A DNA stretch of 60,971 nt from Cellulomonas pakistanensis. GTDB lineage: Bacteria > Actinomycetota > Actinomycetes > Actinomycetales > Cellulomonadaceae. A program made the position numbers and the translations under genes. Shown here piece after piece: positions 7,399-15,500 of the stretch. A model generated the notes under the pieces. That model did no database searches. It was not told the DNA's origin and saw only the letters and a program-made list of their open reading frames with translations. Location: assembly GCF_016862755.1 (NCBI RefSeq), contig NZ_BONO01000027.1:1-60971 (forward strand). The letters run 5' to 3'. Positions within the stretch are counted from its first letter, which is position 1. The number at the start of each line of letters is the position of its first letter.

Positions 7399-8238
7399 GT
7401 GTCCCCTCCGGCCGCGCGCGGCGTCGACAGCCGCGCCCTGCCCCTGTACGCGGCGGGCGCGGTCCCGGTGTCGTACGTCATCGACGGGATGGACGAGCTG
7501 GTCGCCCGGGAGACGGTGTGGGAGCCGCACGCGCACCCGACGCACGAGCTGCTGTGGAACCTGCGCGGCGCGTCGAGCGTCACGGTGGGCGACCGCACGT
7601 GGGCCATCACGCCGACGACCGGCCTGTGGCTCCCGGCGGGGACCGTGCACACCGCCCGGGCGCCGGCGGGCACCTGGTACCGCGCCGCCCAGTTCGGCGT
7701 GCACGCGGTCCGGCCGCTCGCGGACGCCCCGGTCGGGGTGGAGGTGACGCCGCTGCTCGCGCTGCTGCTGGAGCGGCTGCGCGACGCGGCGCTCGCGGAG
7801 GACTCCCGCGCGCTGACGGAGCGCATGGTGCTGGACGTGCTGGAGCCGGCGCCCCGCGAGGTCCGGGTCACGACGCCCGGGTCCGCGCTGCTCCGCCCGG
7901 TGGTTGCGGCGGTCGAGGCCGACCCCGGCGACCCGCGGGCGCTCGCGGACTGGGCCGCCGAGCTCGGGGTGAGCGCGCGCACGCTGACCCGCGCGTTCCG
8001 CGCGGAGACCGGGCAGAGCCTGGGCGGCTGGCAGGCGGCGGTCCGCGTCCAGCGCGCGGTGCTGCTGCTGGCGGCGGGCGAGCGGGTCGAGGACGTCGCG
8101 GACGCGGTCGGCTACCGGTCGGCGAGCGCCTTCGGCGCGGCGTTCCGCCGGCAGACGGGCCGGTCGCCCAGCCGGTTCCAGCCCGCGGCGGCGCCGGTGC
8201 GCGTCCCGATCGCGACAGGCGACGTCCCGATCGCGTGA
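7399..8238 (+). CDS. AraC-family transcriptional regulator
   Basis: A 279-aa regulator: N-terminal cupin-like sensor (residues about 30-100; EPHAHPTHELLWNLRG, LWLPAGTVHTARAP) and a C-terminal double HTH (residues about 175-265; LADWAAELGVSARTLTRAFR and VADAVGYRSASAFGAAFRRQTGRSPSRF). It lies 112 bp upstream of the iron-siderophore transporter operon on the same strand, so it may activate that operon in response to a siderophore, as some AraC regulators next to siderophore genes do. That role is inferred from position only. GTG start supported by a leaderless -10 box. Confidence 0.85.
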   Translation: MSPPAARGVDSRALPLYAAGAVPVSYVIDGMDELVARETVWEPHAHPTHELLWNLRGASSVTVGDRTWAITPTTGLWLPAGTVHTARAPAGTWYRAAQFGVHAVRPLADAPVGVEVTPLLALLLERLRDAALAEDSRALTERMVLDVLEPAPREVRVTTPGSALLRPVVAAVEADPGDPRALADWAAELGVSARTLTRAFRAETGQSLGGWQAAVRVQRAVLLLAAGERVEDVADAVGYRSASAFGAAFRRQTGRSPSRFQPAAAPVRVPIATGDVPIA

Positions 8239-8268
8239 TTGCGCCAGTCACACAGCCTCACCTAACTT
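8239..8268 (+). promoter_or_regulatory. promoter of the iron-siderophore transport operon
   Basis: TTGCGC (8239-8244), an 18-nt spacer and TAACTT (8263-8268). The -10 lies inside the DtxR-type box described next, a standard arrangement for iron repression. Confidence 0.5.
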
Positions 8269-8286
8269 AGGCACGCCTCACCCGCC
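8255..8286 (+). promoter_or_regulatory. DtxR/IdeR-type iron-responsive operator
   Basis: The perfect dyad CCTAA-C-TTAGG (8261-8271) has a TTAGGTGAGGCT half-site reading leftward and a TTAGGCACGCCTCACC half-site reading rightward; both resemble the IdeR consensus TTAGGTTAGSCTAACCTAA (about 11-12 of 19 each). It overlaps the -10 of the siderophore transporter operon, predicting repression by iron-loaded DtxR/IdeR. Confidence 0.7.
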
Positions 8287-8350
8287 GCGCGGACCGGATC
8301 CGCGCAGGCCGGAGGCACCTCATCCGCCTCCTTCGAGAGTGAGCTCCGCT

Positions 8351-9388
8351 ATGCGCACCCGTCGCCTGTCCGCCCTGGCCGCGGCCGGATCGGTCGCCCT
8401 CGTCCTCGCTGCGTGCAGCAGCACCCCCTCCGACGCGTCGTCCGACGAGGCCTCCGCGGCCCCGTCCGCCGCGGAGCTCCCGATCACGATCGAGCACGCC
8501 TTCGGGACGACGACGATCGACGAGGTGCCGGAGCGCGTCGCGACGGTCAACTGGGCCAACCACGAGGTGCCGCTCGCGCTCGGCGTGGTCCCGGTCGGCA
8601 TGGCGGCCGCCAACTTCGGCGACGACGACGGCAACGGTCTGCTGCCGTGGGTCGAGGAGAAGCTCGAGGAGCTCGGCGGGGAGGAGCCGGTGCTGTTCGA
8701 CGAGACGGACGGCATCGACTTCGAGGCCGTCGCGGACACCGCGCCCGACGTCATCCTCGCCGCGTACTCCGGCCTCACGCAGGAGGACTACGACACGCTG
8801 AGCGAGATCGCGCCGGTCGTCGCCTACCCGGAGCAGCCGTGGGCCACGTCGTGGCGCGACATGATCCTGGTGAACGCGGCCGGGATGGGCCTGGCGGCCG
8901 AGGGCGAGGAGCTCGTCATCGAGCTCGAGGGCGAGATCGCCGACACCGTCGCGGCGCACCCGGGCCTGGAGGGCGTGTCGACGATGTTCCTGACGCACGT
9001 CGACACCACCGACCTCAGCACCGTGAACTTCTACACGGCGAACGACACCCGCGCCGCGTTCTTCGCGGACCTGGGCCTCAGCACGCCGGACGCCGTCGAG
9101 GAGGCCTCGGCCTCCGGCGAGTTCTCGGGCAGCATCAGCGCCGAGCAGGTGGACGTGTTCGACGACGTCGAGCTCATCGTCACCTACGGGGACCAGGCGC
9201 TGGTCGACACCCTGAAGGCCGACCCGCTGCTGTCCCAGATGCCCGCCGTCGAGAGCGACTCGATCGTGTTCCTCGACGGCTCGGGCCCGCTCGGCACCGC
9301 GGCCAACCCGACGCCGCTGTCGATCTCCTGGGTGCTCGAGGACTACGTGGCGATGCTCGCCGACGCCGCGGGCGCCTCGGCCGAGTGA
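8351..9388 (+). CDS. iron-siderophore ABC transporter substrate-binding lipoprotein
   Basis: A 345-aa FepB/FhuD-type binding protein. Signal peptide with lipobox LAAC and lipidation Cys22, an Asp/Ser/Ala-rich linker, then the periplasmic-binding fold (ITIEHAFGTTTIDEVPERVATV, the middle helix, and SDSIVFLDGSGPLGTA near the end). It should deliver ferric siderophore to the two FecCD permeases that follow. The ATG at 8351 gives a normal lipoprotein signal; a GTG 12 nt upstream would add four residues. First gene of an operon of four under a DtxR-type operator. Confidence 0.92.
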   Translation: MRTRRLSALAAAGSVALVLAACSSTPSDASSDEASAAPSAAELPITIEHAFGTTTIDEVPERVATVNWANHEVPLALGVVPVGMAAANFGDDDGNGLLPWVEEKLEELGGEEPVLFDETDGIDFEAVADTAPDVILAAYSGLTQEDYDTLSEIAPVVAYPEQPWATSWRDMILVNAAGMGLAAEGEELVIELEGEIADTVAAHPGLEGVSTMFLTHVDTTDLSTVNFYTANDTRAAFFADLGLSTPDAVEEASASGEFSGSISAEQVDVFDDVELIVTYGDQALVDTLKADPLLSQMPAVESDSIVFLDGSGPLGTAANPTPLSISWVLEDYVAMLADAAGASAE

Positions 9389-9398
9389 CCCGCCGCGC

Positions 9399-10442
9399 GT
9401 GACCCTCGCCCCACCCGCACCCGAGCCGGGCGTCGCCGTCGTGCGGCGCCCGGCCCGCGTGCGCCTGCTCTGGCTGCTCGTCGTCGTCGCCGTCCTCGCG
9501 CTGCTGGTCGCGGCGTCGCTGGCGATCGGCTCCCGGGAGATCTCCTGGGCGGACCTCACCGCGGCGCTGGGCGGCGCGACGGACAACGTCAGCCAGGCCG
9601 CGGTCGCCAAGCGGATCCCGCGCACGGTGCTGGCGCTGCTCGTCGGCGCCGCGCTGGGGCTGTCCGGCGCGGTGATGCAGGGGGTCACGCGCAACCCGCT
9701 CGCCGACCCCGGCATCCTCGGCGTCACGATGGGCGCCTCGCTGGCCGTCGCGGTCGGCGTCGCCTGGTTCGGCATCTGGACGCAGACGGCGTTCATCTGG
9801 ACCGCGATCGTCGGCGCGGGCGTCACCGCCGTCTTCGTCTACGTCGTCGGGTCGCTGGGCAGCGGCGGGGCGACCCCGCTCAAGCTGGCGCTCGCCGGGG
9901 CGGCGACGTCGGCGGCGTTCGTGTCGTTCATCAGCGCGGTCGTGCTGCCCCGCGGCGACATCGCCGAGAGCGTGCGGTCCTGGCAGATCGGCGGCGTGGG
10001 CGGCGCGGGCTTCTCGAGCATCGGCGCGGTGCTCCCGTTCCTCGCCGTCGGCACGGCGATCTGCCTGCTGGCCGCCCGCGGGCTGAACTCCCTGGCGCTG
10101 GGCGACGAGCTCGCCGCCGGGCTGGGGGAGCGGGTCGCGGTCGCGCGCGCCCTCGCGTCGCTCGGGGCCGTGCTGCTCGCCGGCGGGGCGACCGCGGTCG
10201 CCGGGCCCATCGCGTTCGTGGGGCTCGTGGTGCCGCACCTGTGCCGCCTGCTGGTCGGCGTCGACCACCGGTGGCTGCTGCCGTTCTCCGCGCTCGCCGG
10301 GGCCGGGCTCGTCACCGCGTCGGACGTGGTCGGCCGGGTGGTCGCGCGGCCGGAGGAGCTCGACGTCGGCATCATCACCGCCCTGGTCGGCGCGCCGTTC
10401 TTCATCTGGGTCGTCCGCCGGCAGAAGGTGCGCGAGCTGTGA
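9399..10442 (+). CDS. iron-siderophore ABC transporter permease (FecCD family)
   Basis: A 347-aa BtuCD/FecCD-type permease with about ten membrane helices. Family blocks seen: RIPRTVLALLVGAALGLSGAVMQ, TRNPLADPGILGVTMGASLAV and GPIAFVGLVVPHLCR (the coupling region facing the ATPase). GTG start 10 nt after the binding-protein stop. Its last codons overlap the GTG of the next permease by 4 bp (GTGA), so the two are translationally coupled and probably form a heterodimeric channel. Confidence 0.93.
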   Translation: MTLAPPAPEPGVAVVRRPARVRLLWLLVVVAVLALLVAASLAIGSREISWADLTAALGGATDNVSQAAVAKRIPRTVLALLVGAALGLSGAVMQGVTRNPLADPGILGVTMGASLAVAVGVAWFGIWTQTAFIWTAIVGAGVTAVFVYVVGSLGSGGATPLKLALAGAATSAAFVSFISAVVLPRGDIAESVRSWQIGGVGGAGFSSIGAVLPFLAVGTAICLLAARGLNSLALGDELAAGLGERVAVARALASLGAVLLAGGATAVAGPIAFVGLVVPHLCRLLVGVDHRWLLPFSALAGAGLVTASDVVGRVVARPEELDVGIITALVGAPFFIWVVRRQKVREL

Positions 10443-11509
10443 CCGCCCTCGCCGCCGCGCCGGGCACCGCGCGCGCCGCCGACGCCACCGCGGACGCCGT
10501 CCGGGCCGGGCGCGTCGGCCGGCTGCGCCGCCGCCGACGCGCGATCGCGGTGCTGGTCGTGCTCGTGGTCGTCGTGCTGCTCGCGAGCCTGATGGTGGGC
10601 CGCACGTTCTACCCGCCGGCCGACGTGCTCCGCGTGGTGCTGGGCCAGGACGTCCCCGGGGCGTCGTTCACGGTCGGGCGGCTGCGGCTGCCGCGCGCCG
10701 TGCTCGCGGTCGTCGCCGGCGTCTGCTTCGGCCTGGGCGGCGTCACGTTCCAGACGATGCTCCGCAACCCGCTGGCCAGCCCGGACATCATCGGCATCAG
10801 CACCGGCGCCAGCGCCGCGGCCGCGGTCGGCATCGTGTTCCTGGGCCTGGGCGGCGCGCAGGTGGCGCTGTTCGCGATCACCGCGGGGCTCGCCGTGGCC
10901 GCGCTGGTCTACGTGCTCTCGTTCCGGCAGGGCGTGCTCGGCACCCGGCTGGTCCTCATCGGCATCGGCGTCGCCGCGATGATGGAGAGCGTCACGTCCT
11001 ACGCGCTCAGCAAGGCGCCGCGCTGGGAGCTGCAGGAGACGATGCGCTGGCTGACCGGCAGCCTGAACGGCACGGGCTGGGGCGCGGTCGTCCCGGTGCT
11101 GCTCGCCCTGCTCGTGCTCGGCCCGGTGCTGCTCGCGCAGGCGCGGAACCTGTCCCAGCTGCAGCTCGGCGACGACACCGCGTCCGCGCTCGGCGTCCGG
11201 GTGGAGCGCACCCGCATCCTGCTGATCGGCGCCGCGGTGGGCCTCATCGCGTTCGCGACCGCGGCGGCCGGCCCGATCGCGTTCGTCGCGTTCCTCTCCG
11301 GCCCGATCGCCGCCCGGGTCGTCGGCCCGCGCGGCTCGATGCTGGTGCCGTCCGCGCTGGTCGGGGCGCTGCTCGTGCTGGTCGCCGACCTCGCGGGGCA
11401 GTACGCGTTCGGCGCCCGCTACCCGGTGGGCGTCGTCACGGGTGCGCTCGGGGCGCCGTTCCTCATCTACCTGATCACGCGGACGAACCGCACGGGAGGC
11501 TCGCTGTGA
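10439..11509 (+). CDS. iron-siderophore ABC transporter permease (FecCD family)
   Basis: A 356-aa second FecCD permease. It begins with an Ala-rich and then basic cytoplasmic stretch (RVGRLRRRRRAI), followed by about ten helices. Conserved blocks are RLPRAVLAVVAGVCFGLGGVTFQ, MLRNPLASPDIIGISTGASAAA and GPIAFVAFLSGPIA. The start is the GTG overlapping the stop of the upstream permease; its own stop overlaps the GTG of the ATPase gene. Partner of the 9399-10442 permease. Confidence 0.93.
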   Translation: MTALAAAPGTARAADATADAVRAGRVGRLRRRRRAIAVLVVLVVVVLLASLMVGRTFYPPADVLRVVLGQDVPGASFTVGRLRLPRAVLAVVAGVCFGLGGVTFQTMLRNPLASPDIIGISTGASAAAAVGIVFLGLGGAQVALFAITAGLAVAALVYVLSFRQGVLGTRLVLIGIGVAAMMESVTSYALSKAPRWELQETMRWLTGSLNGTGWGAVVPVLLALLVLGPVLLAQARNLSQLQLGDDTASALGVRVERTRILLIGAAVGLIAFATAAAGPIAFVAFLSGPIAARVVGPRGSMLVPSALVGALLVLVADLAGQYAFGARYPVGVVTGALGAPFLIYLITRTNRTGGSL

Positions 11510-12324
11510 CCACGTCCCACACGCTCGAGGCGACCGGGCTCACGCTCGGCTACCGCGACCGCACCGTGGTCGACGGGCTCGACCTCGCGGTGCCGCCGGG
11601 GCGGATCACGGCGGTCGTCGGCGCGAACGCGTGCGGGAAGTCGACGCTGCTGCGCTCGATGTCCCGCCTGCTCGCCCCGCGCGGCGGGCAGGTGCTGCTC
11701 GACGGCCGCCAGGTGCACCGGACGCCCGCCAAGGAGCTCGCCCGCACGCTCGGGCTGCTCCCGCAGTCGCCGCTCGCGCCGGAGGGGATCACGGTCGCCG
11801 ACCTGGTCGGCCGCGGGCGGCACCCGCACCAGCGCGTGCTGTCCCGGTGGAGCCGCGAGGACGACCGCGCCGTCGCCGCCGCGCTGGAGGCCACCGGCAC
11901 GGTCGAGCTCGCGGAGCGCCCGGTCGACGAGCTGTCCGGCGGGCAGCGGCAGCGGGTGTGGATCGCGATGGTCCTGGCCCAGGAGACCGACCTGCTGCTG
12001 CTCGACGAGCCGACCACGTTCCTCGACGTCAGCCACCAGGTCGAGGTGCTCGACCTGCTCACCGACCTGAACCGCGACCGCGGCACGACGATCGTCATGG
12101 TGCTGCACGACCTCAACCTCGCCGCGCGGTACGCGGACCACCTGGTGGCGATGGCCGGCGGGAAGGTGCTCGCGGCGGGCGACCCGTCGGACGTGCTGAC
12201 GCCCGGGACGGTGCGGGCGGTGTTCGGGCTGGAGAGCCGGGTGATCACCGACCCGCTGTCGGGGCGGCCGCTGATGCTGCCGGTCGGGCGGCACCACGCG
12301 GACGCGGCGGTGGCCGCCCGCTAG
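11506..12324 (+). CDS. iron-siderophore ABC transporter ATP-binding protein (FecE/FepC type)
   Basis: A 272-aa ABC ATPase. Walker A GANACGKST with Lys45, the Q-loop segment LLPQSPLAPEGITV, signature LSGGQRQRV near residue 143, Walker B LLLLDEPTTFLD with Asp167, and the switch histidine in VLHDLNLAARY. The Cys inside Walker A (usual N-G-C/S-G-K) is common in this subfamily. GTG overlaps the upstream permease stop by 4 bp. Last gene of the operon; no clear terminator before the convergent gene ending at 12340. Confidence 0.94.
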   Translation: MTTSHTLEATGLTLGYRDRTVVDGLDLAVPPGRITAVVGANACGKSTLLRSMSRLLAPRGGQVLLDGRQVHRTPAKELARTLGLLPQSPLAPEGITVADLVGRGRHPHQRVLSRWSREDDRAVAAALEATGTVELAERPVDELSGGQRQRVWIAMVLAQETDLLLLDEPTTFLDVSHQVEVLDLLTDLNRDRGTTIVMVLHDLNLAARYADHLVAMAGGKVLAAGDPSDVLTPGTVRAVFGLESRVITDPLSGRPLMLPVGRHHADAAVAAR

Positions 12325-12339
12325 GGGCGCGCGCGGCGC

Positions 12340-12726
12340 TCACGGCGCCAGGAACGGGACCCCGCCCAGCAGCAGCACCAGCGCGATCAGCATGCCGCCG
12401 CTCACGCGCAGCAGGTCGCGCCGGCCGCGGCGGGACCCGCGGTACCGCTCGCGGGTGGACCAGGTGGCGACGGCGGAGAGCAGGAACAGCGCCGCGCCGA
12501 CCAGCGGCGGCCACGCTCCCCGCTGGAGGGCCAGCCCGACCGCGACCACCGACAGCACCGGCGCGGTCCCGGAGAACACCTGCATCTGCCAGGACCACAG
12601 GTCCAGCCCGGGCGGCGGCGCGCGGTGCCCTCGCGGGTCGGCGGGGTCGACGTGCGCCTCGCCCGGCGCCAGCGGCTCCGTCCGCTCGACGAGGCCCGGG
12701 ATCGGGGTCTGGCTGCGGCGGGGCAC
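12340..12726 (-). CDS. hypothetical membrane protein (128 aa)
   Basis: Not recognised. The N-terminal 45 residues are polar and Pro-rich, followed by three hydrophobic segments (TAPVLSVVAVGLALQ, LVGAALFLLSAVATW and GGMLIALVLLLGGVPFL) with a basic loop [13 protein letters not shown] between the second and third. I chose the GTG at 12726 because TACCGT lies exactly 6 nt upstream on this strand; a start at 12774 would add a CxxC-containing 16-residue extension. Convergent with the siderophore operon, no functional link evident. Confidence 0.6.
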   Translation of the reverse strand: MPRRSQTPIPGLVERTEPLAPGEAHVDPADPRGHRAPPPGLDLWSWQMQVFSGTAPVLSVVAVGLALQRGAWPPLVGAALFLLSAVATWSTRERYRGSRRGRRDLLRVSGGMLIALVLLLGGVPFLAP

Positions 12727-12732
12727 GCGGCG

Positions 12733-12738
12733 ACGGTA
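12733..12738 (-). promoter_or_regulatory. -10 box of a leaderless transcript (12340-12726 gene)
   Basis: Minus-strand TACCGT, 6 nt, then the GTG at 12726. Confidence 0.45.
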
Positions 12739-12876
12739 CCCGGTGCAGGAGACGCAGAGGTCACGGGTCCGCACGAACCCTCACAAGTCGGCAGGTCCCG
12801 GCCGATCGGAGGACCGGGTGGCGAGCGCTCTCCCCGCGCGCCGCCCGGACCACCCCCGCCCCCGGAAGGATTCCCC

Positions 12877-13179
12877 TTGCTGCGACCGACTCGGATCCTG
12901 CTGCGCGACGGCGAGACCCGCGCCCTGCTGCGCGCGGTCGACCTGCGCGGCCACGCGGTCCGCATCGAGGGCACCGGGGGGAGCCTGCGGGTGGAGGACA
13001 CCACGACCGAGACGCTGCTGGTGGACGCGCCGATGGCCCGGCTGGAGCTGATCGACGGCGAGGCGATCCACTACGAGGGCGCGGGCCGGGTGCTCGACCA
13101 GCGCGAGCTGCGGCACCTGCGGATCACGCTGGAGTTCGCGGAGCCGGCGACGCGGTCGCTGCCGCGCGTGCCGCGCTGA
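12877..13179 (+). CDS. hypothetical protein (100 aa)
   Basis: Not recognised. Starts at a TTG with a good ribosome site (GGAAGGA, 6 nt spacing). The product is a compact, beta-rich soluble protein with alternating charged and hydrophobic residues (RTRILLRDGETRALLRAVDLRG, LELIDGEAIHYEGAG, LRHLRITLEFAEPATRS). No cysteine, membrane segment or signal. The frame stays open upstream, but that stretch is Arg/Pro-rich without a start signal. Stands alone next to the tRNA gene. Confidence 0.6.
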   Translation: MLRPTRILLRDGETRALLRAVDLRGHAVRIEGTGGSLRVEDTTTETLLVDAPMARLELIDGEAIHYEGAGRVLDQRELRHLRITLEFAEPATRSLPRVPR

Positions 13180-13209
13180 CGGCGCGCCCGCCGCCGCCCC
13201 GCACGACGA

Positions 13210-13237
13210 AGGCCCGGTCCCTGACGGGGCCGGGCCT
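13210..13237 (-). terminator. terminator of tRNA-Arg
   Basis: A 12-bp stem (13210-13221 with 13226-13237, core GGCCCGG/CCGGGCC, one wobble) and tetraloop TGAC, directly downstream of the 3' end of the tRNA on the minus strand. Confidence 0.65.
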
Positions 13238-13243
13238 GCGTGC

Positions 13244-13319
13244 TGGTGCCCTCGATAGGATTCGAACCTACGACCTTCTGCTCCGGAGGCAGACGCTCTA
13301 TCCACTGAGCTACGAGGGC
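13244..13319 (-). tRNA. tRNA-Arg (anticodon CCG)
   Basis: A 76-nt cloverleaf including an encoded CCA. Acceptor GCCCTCG/CGAGGGC with discriminator A, D arm GCTC-AGTGGATA-GAGC, anticodon arm TCTGC-CTCCGGA-GCAGA with anticodon CCG (reads CGG), variable loop AGGTC, and T arm with TTCGAAT. All stems pair (one G-U in the T stem). A -10-like TAGTCT lies on the same strand at 13363-13368, about 43 nt before the 5' end. No integrase or attachment-site duplication is seen beside it. Confidence 0.96.
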
Positions 13320-13376
13320 GGGTCACGGCGGCGCCACCCGCGAGCGAGCGGCGCGGTGCACGAGACTACCAGGCTC

Positions 13377-14030
13377 TCAGTCCTCCCCGAGCAGCCCCGA
13401 CAGGTAGACGCTCGTCTCCTCGACGGCGCGCACGTCGTCGCCGGCCGCGATGGCGTCCACGAGGCCGTCGTGGTTGTCGCCGTCCTGCAGGATCTGCGCG
13501 AAGTTGAACCGGATGTTGTCCGTGATCGCGTCGATCAGGTTCTCGTACAGGGACAGCAGCACGGGGTTGCGGGCCGCGCGGGCGATGGCCCGGTGCAGGG
13601 CGAGGTCGGCGGCGACCATGCGGTCCAGCGCGCCGGACCGGTACGCCTCGGCGCGCTGGTCGCGCAGGCCGGTGATGGTGGCGACGTCGGCGGCGGTGCG
13701 GCGGCGGGCGGCGAGCCGGGCGGCCTCGACCTCCAGGCTGCGTCGCACCTCGACGACGTCGCGCTGCCGGGCGTCGGCGATCTGCCGACCCATGCTGACG
13801 GCGAGCTCCGAGGTCGACAGCACGTAGGTGCCCGAGCCCTGCCGCCGCTCGACGAGCCCGGCGTGCACCAGGGACTGCACCGCCTCGCGCACGGTGTTGC
13901 GGCCGACGCCGAGCAGCTCGACCAGGGCGGGCTCCGGCGGGATGCGGGCGCCGACCGGCCAGTCGCCGGAGGTGATGCGTGCTCGGAGCTGCGCCACCGT
14001 CGCGTCGATGAGTCCGGTGCGTCGCGTCAT
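13377..14030 (-). CDS. GntR-family (FadR/FCD subfamily) transcriptional regulator
   Basis: A 217-aa regulator. N-terminal winged helix (residues about 8-70: LRARITSGDWPVGARIPPEPALVELLGVGRNTVREAVQSLVHAGLVERRQGSGTYV in pieces) and a C-terminal all-helical FCD ligand domain with the metal-binding-type pattern around DLALHRAIARAARNPVL. Divergent from the MFS exporter at 14136, which it most likely controls. The ATG at 14030 is followed by MTRRTGLIDATVAQL. Inducer unknown. Confidence 0.88.
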   Translation of the reverse strand: MTRRTGLIDATVAQLRARITSGDWPVGARIPPEPALVELLGVGRNTVREAVQSLVHAGLVERRQGSGTYVLSTSELAVSMGRQIADARQRDVVEVRRSLEVEAARLAARRRTAADVATITGLRDQRAEAYRSGALDRMVAADLALHRAIARAARNPVLLSLYENLIDAITDNIRFNFAQILQDGDNHDGLVDAIAAGDDVRAVEETSVYLSGLLGED

Positions 14031-14135
14031 GCGGAGTAGTCTCCCTGGTCAGTTGTGCCGCGATTCAACACGACCGGGGCACCCGTCCGCCAGCGCCCGA
14101 CGACGCGCGCCCCCGCTCGCCAGAACCGAGGCCGC

Positions 14136-15446
14136 ATGTCGTCCACCGCCCCGCCCGCCGGCTCCGTCGCGCCCTGGCGGGGGCGCCGCGTGGTGCTGCT
14201 CGGCGTGGTGCTGGTGGCGCTGAACCTCCGGATCGCGGTCGCGTCGGTGTCGCCGATCCTCGACCTGGTGCGGGCCGACGTCGCGCTGTCGCCGACGGAG
14301 GCGGGCCTGCTCGGCACGATCCCGGTGGCGTCGTTCGCCGCGTTCGGCTCGATCACGCCGGTGCTCGCGCGCCGGGTCGGGCTCGAGCCGCTGCTGGTCG
14401 CGGCGATGCTGCTGTCGGTCACCGGCGAGGTGGTCCGCTCCTCGACCTCGACGGCCGCGGGCTTCCTGGGCTGGTCGGTGATCGCCCTGGCCGGCATGGG
14501 CATGGGCAACGTGCTGCTGCCGCCGGTGGTGAAGCGGTACTTCCCGGACCGGATCGGCGTGGTGACGTCGATCTACTCGGTGACGATGACGTTCAGCACG
14601 GCGCTGCCCGCGCTGCTGGCGCTGCCGGTGGCGGAGCGGCTGGGCTGGCGCACCGCGCTGTCGGTCTGGGCCGTCGTCGGGGTGGTGGCGGCGGTGCCGT
14701 GGGTGGTGGTGATCGCCCGCTCGGCGGCGGCGCGCTCGGCGCTCGGCGGGCTGCTGCGGCGCGGCCCGGCCACCACCCCCGCGCTGACCTCGCGGCACCG
14801 GCAGGGCGGCCGCGTGTGGCGCAGCCCGCTCGCGTGGGGGATGGCGGTGACGTTCGCCATGAACTCCCTCGACTCGTACGCGATGTTCGCCTGGCTGCCG
14901 CAGATCCTGGTCGACGGCGGCACGTCGCCGCACGCCGCCGGGGTGTGGCTGTCGGTGTTCGCGATCCTCGGCCTCCCGCCCGCGCTGGTGGCGCCGATCG
15001 CCGCGTCCCGGATGCGGAACCCGATCGGGCTCGTCGTGGTGTTCGTGTCCTGCTGGGCGGTGTCGTACGTCGGCCTGCTCGTCGCGCCGGGCGGCCCGGT
15101 CTGGCTGTGGGTGCTGCTCGGCGGGCTGGGTCCCGGCGCGTTCCCCGTGCTGCTGGCGCTGATCAACCTGCGCACGCGCACGTCCGCGGGCGCGGCCTCG
15201 CTGTCCGGGTTCACGCAGGGCGTCGGGTACGCGATCGCCGGCACGGGGCCGCTGCTGGTCGGCGTGCTCTACGAGGCGACGGGCACCTGGACCGTCGGCC
15301 TGCTGTTCCTGCTCGGCACGCTCGTGGTGCTGCTGGTCGCGGCGACCGTCGCCTGCCGGCCGGTGATGCTCGAGGACACCTGGGGCCCGCGCAGGCCGCC
15401 GGGGGAGGCGGCGCACCCCGGCGCCGCGGGGCCGGACGCGGTCTGA
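14136..15446 (+). CDS. MFS transporter, CynX/NimT family
   Basis: A 436-aa twelve-helix major-facilitator protein. The first helix VVLLGVVLVALNLRIAVASVSPIL followed by RADVALSPTEAGLLGTIPV is typical of the CynX/NimT group (cyanate or 2-nitroimidazole transport and many uncharacterised efflux members); VVKRYFPDRIGVVTSIYS is the loop before helix 5. I chose the ATG at 14136 with GAGG upstream; an in-frame GTG at 14055 would add 27 polar residues and run through the probable GntR operator region. Substrate unknown. Confidence 0.85.
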   Translation: MSSTAPPAGSVAPWRGRRVVLLGVVLVALNLRIAVASVSPILDLVRADVALSPTEAGLLGTIPVASFAAFGSITPVLARRVGLEPLLVAAMLLSVTGEVVRSSTSTAAGFLGWSVIALAGMGMGNVLLPPVVKRYFPDRIGVVTSIYSVTMTFSTALPALLALPVAERLGWRTALSVWAVVGVVAAVPWVVVIARSAAARSALGGLLRRGPATTPALTSRHRQGGRVWRSPLAWGMAVTFAMNSLDSYAMFAWLPQILVDGGTSPHAAGVWLSVFAILGLPPALVAPIAASRMRNPIGLVVVFVSCWAVSYVGLLVAPGGPVWLWVLLGGLGPGAFPVLLALINLRTRTSAGAASLSGFTQGVGYAIAGTGPLLVGVLYEATGTWTVGLLFLLGTLVVLLVAATVACRPVMLEDTWGPRRPPGEAAHPGAAGPDAV

Positions 15447-15488
15447 CCGACGGGCGGATGCCCGGTCGGGGCAGCCCCGGCGCGTCGC

Positions 15489-15494
15489 TACGCT
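15489..15494 (+). promoter_or_regulatory. -10 box of a leaderless transcript (argS)
   Basis: TACGCT, 6 nt, then the GTG at 15501; no ribosome site. Confidence 0.6.
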
Positions 15495-15500
15495 TGTCCG

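Noticed and set aside
13244..13319. tRNA-Arg as an integration site of a mobile element
   Set aside because: No integrase, no duplicated tRNA 3' end and no change in coding style on either side.
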